Assembly: GCA_008638375.1 (NCBI GenBank)
Contig: CM018043.1
Coordinates: 37,151,396 to 37,215,395, forward strand
Direction: 5' to 3'
DNA length: 64,000 nucleotides
Source of the DNA: Nyssa sinensis
Lineage: Eukaryota; Streptophyta; Magnoliopsida; Cornales; Nyssaceae
The first letter of the stretch is position 1; each line of letters starts with the position of its first letter. Both the position numbers and the translations under genes were made by a program. Positions 1 through 11,643 of this stretch are shown here, piece by piece. The notes under the pieces are model-generated. The model saw only the letters and a list, made by a program, of their open reading frames with translations, was not told the DNA's origin and did not search any database.

Positions 1-845
1 GCAACCGGCCAGTTAGGCACCCATCGGTTTTTTTTTTTTTTTGAAATCAAAATGCCGACGGTAATCCTAACCACAGGCCATTCATCAGTAACATCCAAGT
101 ACAATGCATTCAATTAATATAAGTTGCAGCGGAACTAAGGGAATGCATAACACCTTGGCAGAGCCATTAATACATCCATGGTTAACTATTACATCATTGT
201 CCTACAAAAGATACGAGTCTTAGGTTTCAGTACATCATATTCAAAAATAGAGTTAGGTACAAAAATGGTTAATTCATGGATTCTTCAAAATAGTGCTTCG
301 GGTCTCCAACCCGCTAATCCCGGTCGCTGGGTCCCTCACCTGAAAAATGTTAGGGAAGGGGTGAGCTTTAAAAAGCCCAGTGAGTAACACGGGTCCCCTG
401 TCATGGGTTTCAAACCATTGTTGTTTATAAAACAGGTGGTCGGATCAGACATTTCAGAGGATATAGTTAAATCCGTATATTTGAACAATATTTAAAACAA
501 GAATACAGTCAAAACATCATAGCAACAGAACCGTTCAATAATGAGCGGAGCAGAACAGTATAACAGGATAACAGTACAGTATGCACACTTTAAATAGTGC
601 AATATGCTCATACAGTGTTCAAGACTGAATTTGGTACCATGAGTCAGTTGTTCTTTTAATAAAAACAAGGATAATTTCATTTCAATACGGAACAGTGAAA
701 TCGGACAGGGTAAAAATATAGTCATGCATTGAGTAAAAGCATGGAAGACAGTATATCAGTAGGAACAGTACATTACAGTATAAAAAATACAATAACTAGA
801 CGGTGTACTTATACACCAATTCAGGAGTCTAGGTTACTCACCTTG

Positions 846-3800
846 TGTCACGACCCGAAACCCACCCTATGCGGATCTCGTGTCGCGGGGCCGACCCGAA
901 GGCCGTCCCTACTTTTTCCATTCCTGTATCATAGTACTAATATGTAAAGTACTAAAACCTCAAAACAATAACAGCGGAAGTCTTATCAGTAATAGTACAT
1001 CAGCGGAAGTCTTTCAATACACAATGTTAGCGAAAGTCTTTACAATACATACTATGGTTCTACATAAATAAATTAAGAACCAAACATGACCAGCACCCGA
1101 GGGTGGTGAATACATGGGAGAACTAAAACATAAACTGATGCATTTCCTCACATGTCCTTATATGTCTTTAAACTCCTACCGGGGTCTCGCGGCATCAGTA
1201 CCTGAAATGGGGGTGAGGAGGGTGGAATGAGCTACAAGAGCCCAGCAAGTAAATACCGATCTCCGACACTGGTATCGAGGATCATAAAAGAATATGAATC
1301 CAAGAATAAGGATATGATAGCCAATCATAAGAAATAAGATGCTATGATAGCCAATGGGCACAGTTGCCATAAAGGCCAATAAACAATAGAACACAATGTA
1401 CAATTAGGAGTAAGGGACATAACATCAACATGAAACACTTAACATGTGAACAGTGGCAAATGAACAGTAGGTTCACAATGTGTAATCAGTAGGAGTGGCA
1501 TAACAATGTTCTGGAATTCTCAACGATAATACAATAACAAGAAAGTACTGCCATTATAATTGATCACAATAAATCAATAAGGAATATCTCGCAATACAAG
1601 ATAATCACAAGAACAATGTAACTCAACAATTTTTAGTTGAGCAATCATATAAGAGATGCTTTTGTTCTGTGTCAGGGCTTGATTTGCCCTCGGTCTTTGG
1701 GGGCCCGGTTTACCCCTTTCAGTGCATTCCAGTGTATGGCCATATGTCCGTTCACGGACTCGACCCGAAGGTCTTCAGTGTATTTAAAAGCATCGGATGG
1801 ATATTGTGACTGAGCACAAATCCAGTATACATAAACATTTCATGATCATAAATGATTCCATAAGAGTATATAAAATGGAATATCATCAGTCCATGGAAAC
1901 ATAACAATAGGCATTTGAAAGTACGGTTCAACATGATAACAATGGTACAACAATAAGTCAATGTCCACCAGATAGAACAATATCACATTGTGGAGACAAT
2001 AACATCAGATACGCTCAGGAGTACAATTTTGGCAGTAAAAGAATGAACTTGGCTTGATAACACCACATGGAAGAGAAAGGGTATCTACTTACCTCTAATG
2101 CATTGCTAAATCAGTCTCCTGTAAGTTTTCCTTTTCCCGTTGAGTTCCCTATATATCAGTAAATACATTTCAGAATAATTTCTATTCGCCAAATTCTATG
2201 CCTTGCTATGATCAGTATTTCTAATACTTATTTAGAATTTTATATGTCTGTTGTTCTCGGAACCTCTTTTCATAATTTTGACATTACCAATGGATTCGGA
2301 AGGTTCAGAATAATAAAAATTCACTAATTATTTAATTCAATCGGAGTCCATTTGACTCACTTATGAAGCAGGGGTATTTTGGTCATTTGTACAAGTCGTA
2401 ACTTTTCGGGACTCCGTCTCGTGAACGGACCTCACCATTGAACTCAGAGCATGCGAGATAATAAAAATTGACTATTCATTTGCCCTATTTGGACCTCGTT
2501 TGACCCACTTTTGAGTCAGGGGTATTTTTGTAAAAATTAATATTTAATTAATTTTTATACTTGGGCAACAGTGAAATTTTCCAAAATATTTGGGGCCGGT
2601 TCATAAATCCCAGAAGCTGCGGTCTGAACCAGCTGGTTCAGACCCCAAAACCCTAAACCGTCTTACCCTTGCCCTGAACCAAACGGTTCAGTCCATTCAA
2701 GAACCGGAATACAATAAACCCAATTTCCTATCCCTATCCATGGTTCAGTTAACCCCAAAACCAATTCCTATTTATTTTCCGTGTAACCAAACAAGCCCAA
2801 TCCCATTTAATTTCAAACCCAAAACGACACAGCTTAACTTACCCTTTTTATAACCGGTCGGGTCCCGACCCGATTCAAACCCAAACCCGTTCCTTTTAAC
2901 CCGGTAGCCCCCCGATTTTCCGATCATCTCCCTCAAAGTTCCGGTGAGTAACAGTAGGGTTCCGGCGTCCCTTCCGACGCCGGTGACTATTTCCATTTAT
3001 TTTTCTCATGTATTTTTTAATGCCATTTTATCCCTCATCACATGGGGATCACGAATCTACCTTTGGTTTCCCATTTGAACTTCTCTAACCTCACGAATAG
3101 AGTGATTATCAGTTCCGGCCGGTTTTCCGGTGAACTGATTTTCTTGATTTCGTAACAGTTTGTTGACTGTTTTGGATCTAAATTGTTCCCAATAGTTTTC
3201 TGCATGCATAAGGATCGTTTTCATAAACATTTAAACAAATTTTAACCATAAAATTCATGGAACCGAGATTATTCCATCAACCTGCAACTCCAATTTTCTC
3301 TATGGTTTCTACACCATTTAGCTTCATTCTTTTTGCAATAATTTCTATATTTCATGCTTGTTCAGACCCTACCATTATATCTAAGCTTTATGCTTTAAAT
3401 TGAAATAACAGAGCTGAAATCAATTACCTGGGTTTCGGATTTTGAGCTCACTGTGACTCTCCCACCTTTCTGTTTCTGAACCAATCTCTCTCCCTTCTTC
3501 TCCCCTTGAGTTCCTGACCTTTCTTTCCTTTTCTAACCTCTCATCTCTCAAACCCGTATACATATATATATGTATACAAAACACTCACCTCTTCTCTCTC
3601 TACCTTATCTTTCTCTCTTCCCATCTCTTTCTTTAGTCCCTTTAACCGATCCCCAGTCGGTGGCCCTTGCCACCTGTAGCTGCGGTGGCAGCACACCCGA
3701 GCACCCAAGACACCTCACTCAATTTCTCATATAATATATATATATATATATATATACATTTACACATATTATTTCATTTACCATATATATATTTATATAG

Positions 3801-3988
3801 CTGTACTCAATTTACATATATGTATGTATTCATGAGATCACTTTAATACATTATCATGCATACATATTCATATATATATATACATATATATCCATTTAAT
3901 TATGCAACATAACTTAAAACAGTTCGGGTTTTATTATTGTATCGACTTACCCCGATATTTGTGCCGTACCCCGGGTCGGGGTATTACA
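846..3988 (-). mobile_element. Solo LTR of a second gypsy family, nested in the 3' LTR
   Basis: A 3143-bp block present in the left LTR but absent from the right one. It begins TGTCACGACCCG and ends GGTCGGGGTATTACA, and is flanked by a perfect 5-bp duplication CCTTG (841-845 and 3989-3993). The right LTR has the uninterrupted single CCTTG at the matching place, which is direct empty-site evidence. Its termini match those of the LTR at 57026-60490, read in the opposite orientation. No internal domain, so it is a solo LTR left by LTR-LTR recombination. An (AT)n tract lies near 3729-3756. It inserted after element 1, so its family was active recently. Confidence 0.95.
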
Positions 3989-5239
3989 CCTTGTGCGGTA
4001 ACGGGACTTAACTGAGAAGCCTTTCTCTTCTTCTTTTCCTTCTTTATCCTAGAAAATTTAGGAACATTTCGTAAATCTCACATGAATCTTAACTTGGTTT
4101 ATTTAAAATTCAACCTGAGTTAGACTATCTCGCTGTCTATGTGTTTTTATGATAACTGAAATTCACCTTTGCACCCACTCTTTCAGGGTTTCCGTGTCGT
4201 CCTGTTTCTTTAGTTTAGCCTCCGCGACCATTGCCTTGGTACGCATCTTGTATATAAACGGTCGAACGGAGACTACCTCGGTTGTTTTGGCTATCCTTAC
4301 GTTCCGTTCGATAATCTTTTGTTGCCATAAGAGTTGTTGCATGAACTCCTGTTGCTTCTTGTCAGCTAGTCTTTCGGCTTTAGACATAATGGTAAATTTC
4401 TTGTTTTTCCCTTCCATGACTGGCTTGAGTTTTTATCCTATAGCATGATCCCAAGAAGTCAGGATGTGTACTACCTCTAGGCAGTCCGGTTATGAAATTA
4501 TTTAAGCTTTCATTGGTTAGTTCTTAGTTCATTCGGATGTTATCTAACTTGATACAGGGTTAGGGGTATTTTGGTCATTTCACAGTTGTGAAGTTTCGAC
4601 TCCGATTCGTCATCCAATCACGTGTATAGTCCCCTACGTGTCAGGGTTTCTATTGTTTTCAGTTTCGTCTCAATCGGACGTTGTTTGGGTTCTAAACAAT
4701 GTCAGGGGCAATTTGGTAATTTCGTGTTATATTTTTCGGCACTTTATCTACTAATACGGACCTCACCGTTGAGTCCGGAATGTCTGACATAGTCAAAATA
4801 GACTATCTTTTAGTTGTATTTGGGTTCGAGTATCATCAAGGGTAGTATGGTCATTTACTCCTACGTGTTTGTATTTTTCGGGACTTAATTTCCCAAATCG
4901 GACTCCACCATTGAGTCCAGAATGATTGAAATAGTGAAAATACACTATTCGTTTGACTTATTTGGACTTCATTTGACCTATTTATGACCTAGGGGTAATT
5001 TGGTCATTTTTATTTAATTAATAAATTAATTAATTAAATAATTTAATTTATTATTTATTAAATTATCAGGGGTATAAATGAATTAAAACATCAGAAACTG
5101 GGCCACAGTGTAATATTCAGAACTGTTGGGGGTTGGTTTGCAATTTTCCAAAAGGTTTGAACTGAACCAAAGGGTTCAGTCCTTAAGCAATTGAACCGGA
5201 CCGGTCCAATCTGGTTCTAACCGGTTCAGGGTATTGTGC

Positions 5240-5258
5240 TGACGTCAGGATGACGTCA
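5240..5258. promoter_or_regulatory. Paired TGACGTCA motif in LTR (as-1-like)
   Basis: Two TGACGTCA palindromes, with first bases 11 bp apart. The arrangement resembles the as-1/ocs elements bound by plant TGA bZIP factors, in which two TGACG cores lie 12 bp apart. The same pair occurs in the other LTR copy (13778-13796) and, with one changed base, in the LTR at 45840-50104 (48468-48486). The role is inferred. Confidence 0.5.
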
Positions 5259-6510
5259 GCCCTACAATTTAAATTTAAATTTAACAGCAACAAAACGACG
5301 CAGTTTTAAGTTCGGTTTATACCCGTTTTTTATTCGGGTCGGGGTCCGACCCGAAGACCCGATCCATGACCCGTTACTGTTCATCGTCCCCACCCGTATA
5401 GGGCTACTGTTGCCCTAGAAATTTCAAAAATTTCTCCTTCGATTTCGTGGGGTTTTAAGCGACGATTCTTACTAGTTTTTGTTCTAAAATGTTTCTGGGA
5501 GTGGTAGCATTCATTTGGCATCGATTTCAAGCATTAAACGCATCAATGTGGGACTGTTCTAGCCGATTATCGTGGGATGTTACAGTCAGTTCGTACTGCC
5601 TCATTTCTTCACCATTTTGCATGAGGTTTCATCCTCTGCAACCCTTACAACATGAGCTTCAATTCCCAACTCATCAATCTCGGTTTAGGGGTCAGATTTA
5701 AAGATTCGGTTTTTGGGCCGAGAAGAATAGCCTCGGTTTTGAGGGCTTAGACCTAGGTCTCTAGGTCGTGTATAGTGTTTTTCGGGGTCCTAGGAGGGTC
5801 CATTTCATGTTTTGATCATCCAAAGTTCGGTTGGTTGAGGTCGGATCAAACCTGCAACCTCAAGGTCCATCAATGGCGGTTGCTACGGGTTTGGGTTTTT
5901 GGGGCAGTTTTGATGGTCCAAATGTTCACAATCGATCCAGATTTTATTGTCTAACTATGTTACATGCAATAATAGTCCCAAAAACATCAAAACAGTAGCC
6001 GAAATTTCTAAAGAGAAGTTCAAAGTTTTGGATGGCTTACCTTCAAACAGTGGTCTCCTCACTGGTTTGTGTTCAAACAGAAGCTCCAACAAGTTGGCTT
6101 GATCCCTCCGTGCACTCCCAGACCTTAGCTTCCTTCTATTGCTTCTTCAATGGCCAAACTCACACACAAGGTCTCACTTTCTCTTTCTAGATTCTCTCCC
6201 TTTCTCTCTAACCCACACTCTCTCTAAAACAGTAAACTAAACCCTCAATACAGATCTGGTCTCATGCATATAGGGAGACACACATATCTCACATTTTCTC
6301 TTAACCTTCCATCTTTCCACATGCATGATTGCATTGCATGAAATCTGGTTGGAAGAGAGGTTTAATCATGAACTATAGGCATGATGGCTAGGGCTTAGGG
6401 TGATGCATGCTGAGGTGTTGCATGCTTGTCCATTGGCCACTTTGGGGAGAGGCCAAATCAAATTTATACTTATATACATATCTTTGTACATATATACACA
6501 AAAGTGTTCC

Positions 6511-6573
6511 TAGCCTAGGTGGTAATTTTTTGGTAAACCAAATTTTGCCTAGTTTGGTCAAGGGATCAAATCC
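6511..6573 (+). other. tRNA-like A-box/B-box module inside LTR
   Basis: Plus strand shows TAGCCTAGGTGG (6511-6522, A-box like) and GGATCAAATCC (6563-6573, B-box like). This is antisense to the element. The identical copy is at 15049-15111 in the right LTR. There is no acceptor stem, so this is not a tRNA gene. Confidence 0.5.
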
Positions 6574-6895
6574 TCTTGGCCACATTTTTGGTCTTTTTCC
6601 CATATTTCGGGCTTAGGCCCTGTTTGGCTGCGCATTAATGTCGTTTCACTGTTTTCTTCCTAACTTTCATTCTGTAGCTTATTTTTCGACGCGGTTTCTT
6701 TCAGTCAACTCCTAGTTAGGTTAGCTTCAGTGTCTGAGGGTTCAGTGACAGTAATCAGTTTCTCAGAATTTTTAACATTTGCTAACATGGGTTTGATCAG
6801 TATTAAACAGTTGAATTTAAACAGTTAAATGCCAGATCAGATTTCAAGAAGAGTTTTTCATTACATAATTTAATAATTAAGTCTGGGGTGTTACA

Positions 6896-6916
6896 TCCTC
6901 CCCTCCTTCAAAAGAG
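6896..6916 (-). other. Polypurine tract of the Tekay element
   Basis: Directly next to the inner end of the 3' LTR. On the element strand it reads as A/G-rich sequence ending GGAGGGGAGGA just before TGTAACACC. This is the expected plus-strand DNA priming site. Confidence 0.85.
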
Positions 6917-6940
6917 TTTTGTCCCCAAAACTCAGCCTAA

Positions 6941-7378
6941 CTACACTCCAGTGAACAACTCTGGGTACAACTCACGCATTTCTGCTTCGCGCTCCCACGT
7001 TGCTTCCTCAGTCGTGTGGTTCTTCCATAAAACCTTCACCAGTGGGATTACCTTGTTGCGCAAGGTCTTTTCCTTATGATCCAGAATTTGCACCGGTTGT
7101 TCCTCATATGACAAATCCTCCCTCAGCTGGAGTGGCTCATGTTCAATAACTTGTCCGGGTTCAAGTACACACTTCCTCAACATCGATACATGGAAAACAT
7201 GGTGTACTTTATGTAGCTCGGGTGGTAGTGCCAAACTATACGCGACTGGTCCAACTCTTTTCAGGATCTTGAATGGACCGATATAGCGAGGACTTAACTT
7301 GCCCTTCTTCCCGAACCGAAGTACTCCTTTCAATGGTGACACTTTGAGGAACACAAGGTCACCTACTTCAAATTCCAA
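6941..7378 (-). pseudogene. C-terminal integrase tail and chromodomain of Tekay pol
   Basis: This 145-residue stretch is in the same frame as the integrase part (7412-8239) and separated from it by one TGA codon, so it is the end of the same polyprotein. The first half (FEVGDLVFLKVSP, then GKLSPRYIGPF) is the SH3-like GPY/F region that follows the catalytic core in gypsy integrases. The last 50 or so residues have the chromodomain pattern typical of plant chromoviruses (VLWKNHTTEEATWE). Such domains are thought to steer integration to modified histones. The initial Met shown by the open frame is internal and has no meaning as a start. Confidence 0.88.
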
Positions 7379-7411
7379 ATCCTTTCTTCTGTTGTCCGCG
7401 TAGCTCTTGTA

Positions 7412-8239
7412 TCAGCTCTGGGCCGTTTGTAACCTACTCCGAATTTTCTGAATCTGTTCAGTGGCTTTTTGTACTAGATCCGGCCCAAGTAGCTTCTGTT
7501 CACTAGCTTCAGCCCAGCAGAGTGGAGATCGACACCTCCTTCCGTACAGTGCCTCATATGGTGCCATTTTAATGCTGGCCTGATGACTGTTGTTATAGGC
7601 GAACTCGACCAATGGCAAATGTTCTGCCCAATTTCCTTTGAAATCCAGTGCACACAGTCGTAGCATATCCTCCAACATCTGTATTACTCTCTCGGACTGT
7701 CCATCCGTCTGTGGGTGATATGCCGTACTAAACTTAAGCTCGGTGCCGAGTGCCTTCTGTAGGCTTTTCCAGAAACGTGACACAAATCTTGGGTCTCGGT
7801 CAGAAACGATGGACAAGGGTGTGCCATGTAAGCGTACAATTTCTTGAATGTACAACGTGGCTAACCTTTCCATGCTGAAAGTCATTTGTACGGGCAAAAA
7901 GTGTGCAGATTTGGTCAATCGATCAACGATGACCCAGATGGCGTCAAAGCCTTTCGTAGACTTGGGAAAGCCGGATACGAAATCCATGGTGATGTGGTCC
8001 CACTTCCATTCTGGAATAGGGAGTGGTTGCAAAAATCCGCTGAGGCGTTGATGCTCAACCTTTACTTGTTGGCAACTTGTACAGTGAGCGATAAAATCAG
8101 CCACATCCCTTTTCAAACCGGGCCACCAGTACAGTTCCCTAAGGTCATGGTACATCTTTGTGTTTCCGGGGTGTACCGTGAACCTTGAAGTGTGGGCTTC
8201 CTCCAAAATTTCCTTCCTCAACTTGTCTATCTTAGGCAC
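7412..8239 (-). pseudogene. Integrase catalytic part of Tekay pol
   Basis: The zinc-binding HHCC domain is at residues 16-56 (H16, H23, C53, C56), followed by the catalytic core with D86 (TMDF), D147 (SDRDP) and E183 (GQSERV), so the DDE triad is intact. The part starts out of frame with the upstream gag-RT section; the shift lies around 8230-8255, near the join of RNase H linker and integrase. It ends at a TGA at 7412-7414 where the reading otherwise continues in frame into the chromodomain. A CGA-to-TGA change would explain that stop. Hence the polyprotein is broken only twice. Confidence 0.92.
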
Positions 8240-11200
8240 AATAGCCTGCCTTGATACCGCAGAATTCCCTCTTGAATATCAAAATCAGTCTTTCCAACTA
8301 TCTCTACTTCCTTGTAGATTTTGACTAACTCCTCATCCTGAGCTTGTCCTGCTTTGATCCGTTCTACCAACGTAGACTCAACTGTTAGATTGGCCAAATA
8401 TGCCGTACCACCTGGTGGGATCACCTCAATGCCCATCTCGTCCAGGTCTCGAATCAGCTCCTCTTGGGTAGTAATCATATAGGCAAGATTGCTAGACTTT
8501 CTGCTCAAAGCATCGGCTACTACATTAGCCTTGCCAGGATGATACTGGATCGTCACATCATAGTCTTTGATTAATTCGAGCCAACGCCGTTGCCTCATAT
8601 TCAGCTCCTTTTGTGTAAAGAAGTACTTCAGGCTCTTATGATCAGTGAAGATCTCACATACCTCCCCATATAGATAGTGGCGCCAGATTTTTAGAGCAAA
8701 TACTACCGCCGCTAATTCCAAATCATGGGTTGGATAATTCTGTTCATGTGGTCGAAGTTGTCTAGAGGTGTAGGCAATGACTCTACCGTCTTGCATTAAG
8801 ACACATCCCAAACCCTTGTGGGAAGCATCGCAATAAATGACGAACTTTCCCTCCTTGGTGGGAATAGTCAGAACTGGTGCTGTAGTCAACTTCTCCTTGA
8901 GTAGTTGGAAACTCCGTTCCTGCTCATCCGTCCAAATGAATGGCACCTTGTTCTTAGTCAGGTGGGTGAGCGGCTTCGCCAACTTAGCAAAATCCTTAAC
9001 GAAGCGTCGATAATAACCTGCCAACCCAAGAAAACTTCGGATCTCGGTCACGGTGGTTGGTTGAGGCCAATTCAGAATAGCCTCTATCTTATGCGGATCT
9101 ACAGCAACACCTTCCTCAGAAATCACATGGCCCAAAAAGGAGACGCTGGGTAACCAGAATTCACACTTTTTGAATTTTGCATATAACTTGTGCTCCCTCA
9201 AGGTCTGTAACGCTATTCTCAAGTGCCTTTCGTGCTCCTCTTCACTCCGTGAGTACACCAATATGTCATCAATGAAAACAATGATGAAATCATCCAAATA
9301 TGTCTTGAAGACCCGATTCATTAAATCCATAAATGCAACAGGAGCATTGGTCACACCAAAAGGCATGACCAACAACTCGTAATGACCATATCGGGTTCGG
9401 AAGGCTATTTTCGATATGTCAGTATTCTTGACCTTAAGTTGATGGTATCCAGTCCGTAAATCAATCTTAGAAAACACACTTGCTCCTTGCAATTGATCAA
9501 ACAGCTCATCGATGCGTGGGAGCGGATACTTGTTCTTCACTGTCACTTTATTGAGCTCTCGATAATCGATACAAAGTCTCAGAGAGCCATCCTTCTTCTT
9601 CACAAATAATACTGGAGCTCCCCAGGGTGACACACTGGGTCGGATGAATCCCTTCTCCAACAGCTCTTGTAATTGAGCCTTCAGCTCTTTTAATTCTGAT
9701 GGAGCCATTCGGTACGGGGCTTTAGATACCGGTTGAGTTCCGGGAACGAGGTCGATAGAAAATTCAATCTCTCGATCAACCGTCCCACTCGGTAAGTCCT
9801 CAGGGAACACATCAGGAAATTCACAGACAACTGGCACTTCTGACAACGGGGGAGTTTGGGCTTGGGTATCCAGAATGCTACACAGGTATCCACGACAACC
9901 TTTCCTTAATAATCTTCCTGCCTGGATGGCGGAGATGAGGTAGGGTGGAGAGACAACGCCTTTTCCACTAAATACAAATTCGGGTTGCCCCGGGCGTCGA
10001 AACAACACCTTCTTCTCAAAACAGTTGATGGTGGCGTGGTTGCGAGACAGCCAGTCCATGCCTAAGATCACATCGAATCCCTTGATGTCCAAGGGTATTA
10101 GGTCTACTGACAGCTCTTGGTCCCCAATTTCTACACTACAGTCCTTCAGGATTTTGGACCCAATCATTCGTTTCCCAGAGGGGGTTTGTACAGACAACAG
10201 TTCATTCATAGGTTCAGGTGTTCTATGCAGTTTATCAGTAAACAGTGGAGATATAAAAGAGTGTGTGGATCCGGAATCAATAAGCACATGTGCAGAAGTT
10301 TCACAGATCGGGAGTGTACCTGCTACCACAGTATTGGCAGTAGATGTCTCCCCTGGCACTAGGGCAAACACCCTCCCTGGTCGTCCTTGAGGTGCCTTGC
10401 CCTTATCTCTAGTGGGGGCTGCTGGAAGGAGCCTCTGTGTCGTAGCAGTGGTAATCTGAGCTGGGGCTCTTATATCGGGTGGTGGCTGCGGGCAGTCTTT
10501 GACCAGGTGTCCCTTTTCCCCGCACCGGTAACATGCACCGGTCAGCTTGCGGCATTCTCCTGGATGAGACTGTTGACAATGTGGGCACTTAGTCACCTCC
10601 CTCGCTTTCTTCTGACCTTTCTCCCCTTTGCCTCGACCTTCAGTTTTCTGCTTCTTTGAAGGTTGGAATTTCTGGAAACTTTTCCCCTTGTTCTTCCGTC
10701 CTTTGTCTTTGAGTTGATTATAGTCCTCCATGTCTTTTTCGATGACAAGGGCCTTGTTCAACACATCCGAATAAGTGTATAGCTCAAAAGCAGAGACCCT
10801 TGTTCGAAGTCCTAGGCGAAGGCCTCCTTGGAACTTCCTTGCCTTGTCCCTTTCTCCCTGTATTAGAGAGGGGGCGAATCTGGACAGGGCTGAGAACTTT
10901 GCAGCATACTGGATCACTGACATCTCTCCTTGCTGCAGATTTGTGAACTCCTGAATTCTCCTCTCACGGACTGTCGACGGAAAGAACATGCTGTAAAACC
11001 TTTCCACAAAACCCGCCCATGTCATAACTGGGTTCTGCTGTTGCACCTCTAACCACCAATTATATGCCTCCCCATGAAGCATATAAGTGGCTAGCCTCAC
11101 CTTCTCCTCCTCGGTACATATTAGAAGTCCAAAAGCTTTCTCCATTGCCGTCACCCATTTTTCGGCCTGCTCAGGCTCTGTGACTGTCTCGAAGGATGGA

Positions 11201-11457
11201 GGTCTCAACTTGTGAAACCTATCCAGTAGTTCGTTGCGGATGCCAACTCCAACAGGTGGCACCGGAGCAGGTGGGGGTGGCATAGCTGGGGCTTCAGCCG
11301 GATTATTGACTGGTCCGGTTTGATTTTGCTGCAGGGTTCTATTCAACCCCTCTATAGCCCGGGCGAACTGAGCCAAAGTTGCCCGCATTTCGCGTATAGC
11401 AGCACTCTCTGTCGGGGCTTGCGGTTCCCTATTGCCGTTCCTTATTCGTGGCGGCAT
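8227..11457 (-). CDS. gag-pol: Gag-protease-reverse transcriptase-RNase H of Tekay element
   Basis: 1076 codons without a stop. Gag capsid region is at residues 80-245, a Cys/His pair motif at 291-302, and a canonical CCHC zinc knuckle [14 protein letters not shown] at 309-322. The aspartic protease active site is LIDSGSTHS (D394-S-G). Reverse transcriptase spans about 590-790 with the catalytic FIDD at 728-731. Gypsy RNase H is at about 870-985 (IYCDAS, FTDHKS). ATG at 11455-11457 is the first Met after the primer site and begins a proline/glutamine-rich N-terminus, as in related elements. The normal protein would continue into integrase; here a frameshift near 8240 ends it. The proteins would form virus-like particles and copy the element RNA. 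The frame is long and clean, which fits recent insertion. Confidence 0.95.
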   Translation of the reverse strand: MPPRIRNGNREPQAPTESAAIREMRATLAQFARAIEGLNRTLQQNQTGPVNNPAEAPAMPPPPAPVPPVGVGIRNELLDRFHKLRPPSFETVTEPEQAEKWVTAMEKAFGLLICTEEEKVRLATYMLHGEAYNWWLEVQQQNPVMTWAGFVERFYSMFFPSTVRERRIQEFTNLQQGEMSVIQYAAKFSALSRFAPSLIQGERDKARKFQGGLRLGLRTRVSAFELYTYSDVLNKALVIEKDMEDYNQLKDKGRKNKGKSFQKFQPSKKQKTEGRGKGEKGQKKAREVTKCPHCQQSHPGECRKLTGACYRCGEKGHLVKDCPQPPPDIRAPAQITTATTQRLLPAAPTRDKGKAPQGRPGRVFALVPGETSTANTVVAGTLPICETSAHVLIDSGSTHSFISPLFTDKLHRTPEPMNELLSVQTPSGKRMIGSKILKDCSVEIGDQELSVDLIPLDIKGFDVILGMDWLSRNHATINCFEKKVLFRRPGQPEFVFSGKGVVSPPYLISAIQAGRLLRKGCRGYLCSILDTQAQTPPLSEVPVVCEFPDVFPEDLPSGTVDREIEFSIDLVPGTQPVSKAPYRMAPSELKELKAQLQELLEKGFIRPSVSPWGAPVLFVKKKDGSLRLCIDYRELNKVTVKNKYPLPRIDELFDQLQGASVFSKIDLRTGYHQLKVKNTDISKIAFRTRYGHYELLVMPFGVTNAPVAFMDLMNRVFKTYLDDFIIVFIDDILVYSRSEEEHERHLRIALQTLREHKLYAKFKKCEFWLPSVSFLGHVISEEGVAVDPHKIEAILNWPQPTTVTEIRSFLGLAGYYRRFVKDFAKLAKPLTHLTKNKVPFIWTDEQERSFQLLKEKLTTAPVLTIPTKEGKFVIYCDASHKGLGCVLMQDGRVIAYTSRQLRPHEQNYPTHDLELAAVVFALKIWRHYLYGEVCEIFTDHKSLKYFFTQKELNMRQRRWLELIKDYDVTIQYHPGKANVVADALSRKSSNLAYMITTQEELIRDLDEMGIEVIPPGGTAYLANLTVESTLVERIKAGQAQDEELVKIYKEVEIVGKTDFDIQEGILRYQGRLLCLR

Positions 11458-11626
11458 CTGAGACAGAATAAAGTAATTTTCAGTACTCTCGTTCAGCGTA
11501 TCTTCATAGAACGATACTCAGATCATTGTTAGCTCAAGGTTCCTACCACTCGAGCATATACTCCCTAAGGGTTCAGTTCTTTGGTGACCCTAAGGTTCTG
11601 TTCTACGTTCGGGATGTAAAACCTAA

Positions 11627-11639
11627 GGCTCTGATACCA
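11627..11639 (-). other. Primer-binding site, initiator-Met tRNA
   Basis: On the element strand this reads TGGTATCAGAGCC, complementary to the 3' end of plant initiator tRNA-Met. It lies four bases inside the 5' LTR end (11644), as expected for minus-strand DNA priming. Confidence 0.93.
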
Positions 11640-11643
11640 ACCT

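Larger units (their letters stand above)
1..6895 (-). repeat. 3' LTR of the Tekay element, interrupted by a solo LTR
   Basis: Aligns by eye with 11687-15433 at about 99% identity, apart from an extra block at 846-3993. It ends GGTGTTACA immediately before the pyrimidine-rich complement of the polypurine tract. It contains a tRNA-like module (6511-6573), a paired TGACGTCA site (5240-5258) and a palindromic block of GAACCGG/CCGGTTC motifs around 5205-5230. Short open frames inside it on either strand have no recognisable product. Confidence 0.95.

Noticed and set aside
178..387. Short open frame repeated at 11862-12071
   Set aside because: Repeated only because it lies in both LTRs; no recognisable protein.
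4149..4448. Open frame of about 99 codons on the plus strand in the LTR (also 12685-12972)
   Set aside because: Shadow of the minus-strand 84-codon frame; low-complexity Ser/Cys composition and no family resemblance.
7848..8188. Plus-strand frames within the integrase region
   Set aside because: Shadows of the minus-strand integrase, which has a full catalytic triad.
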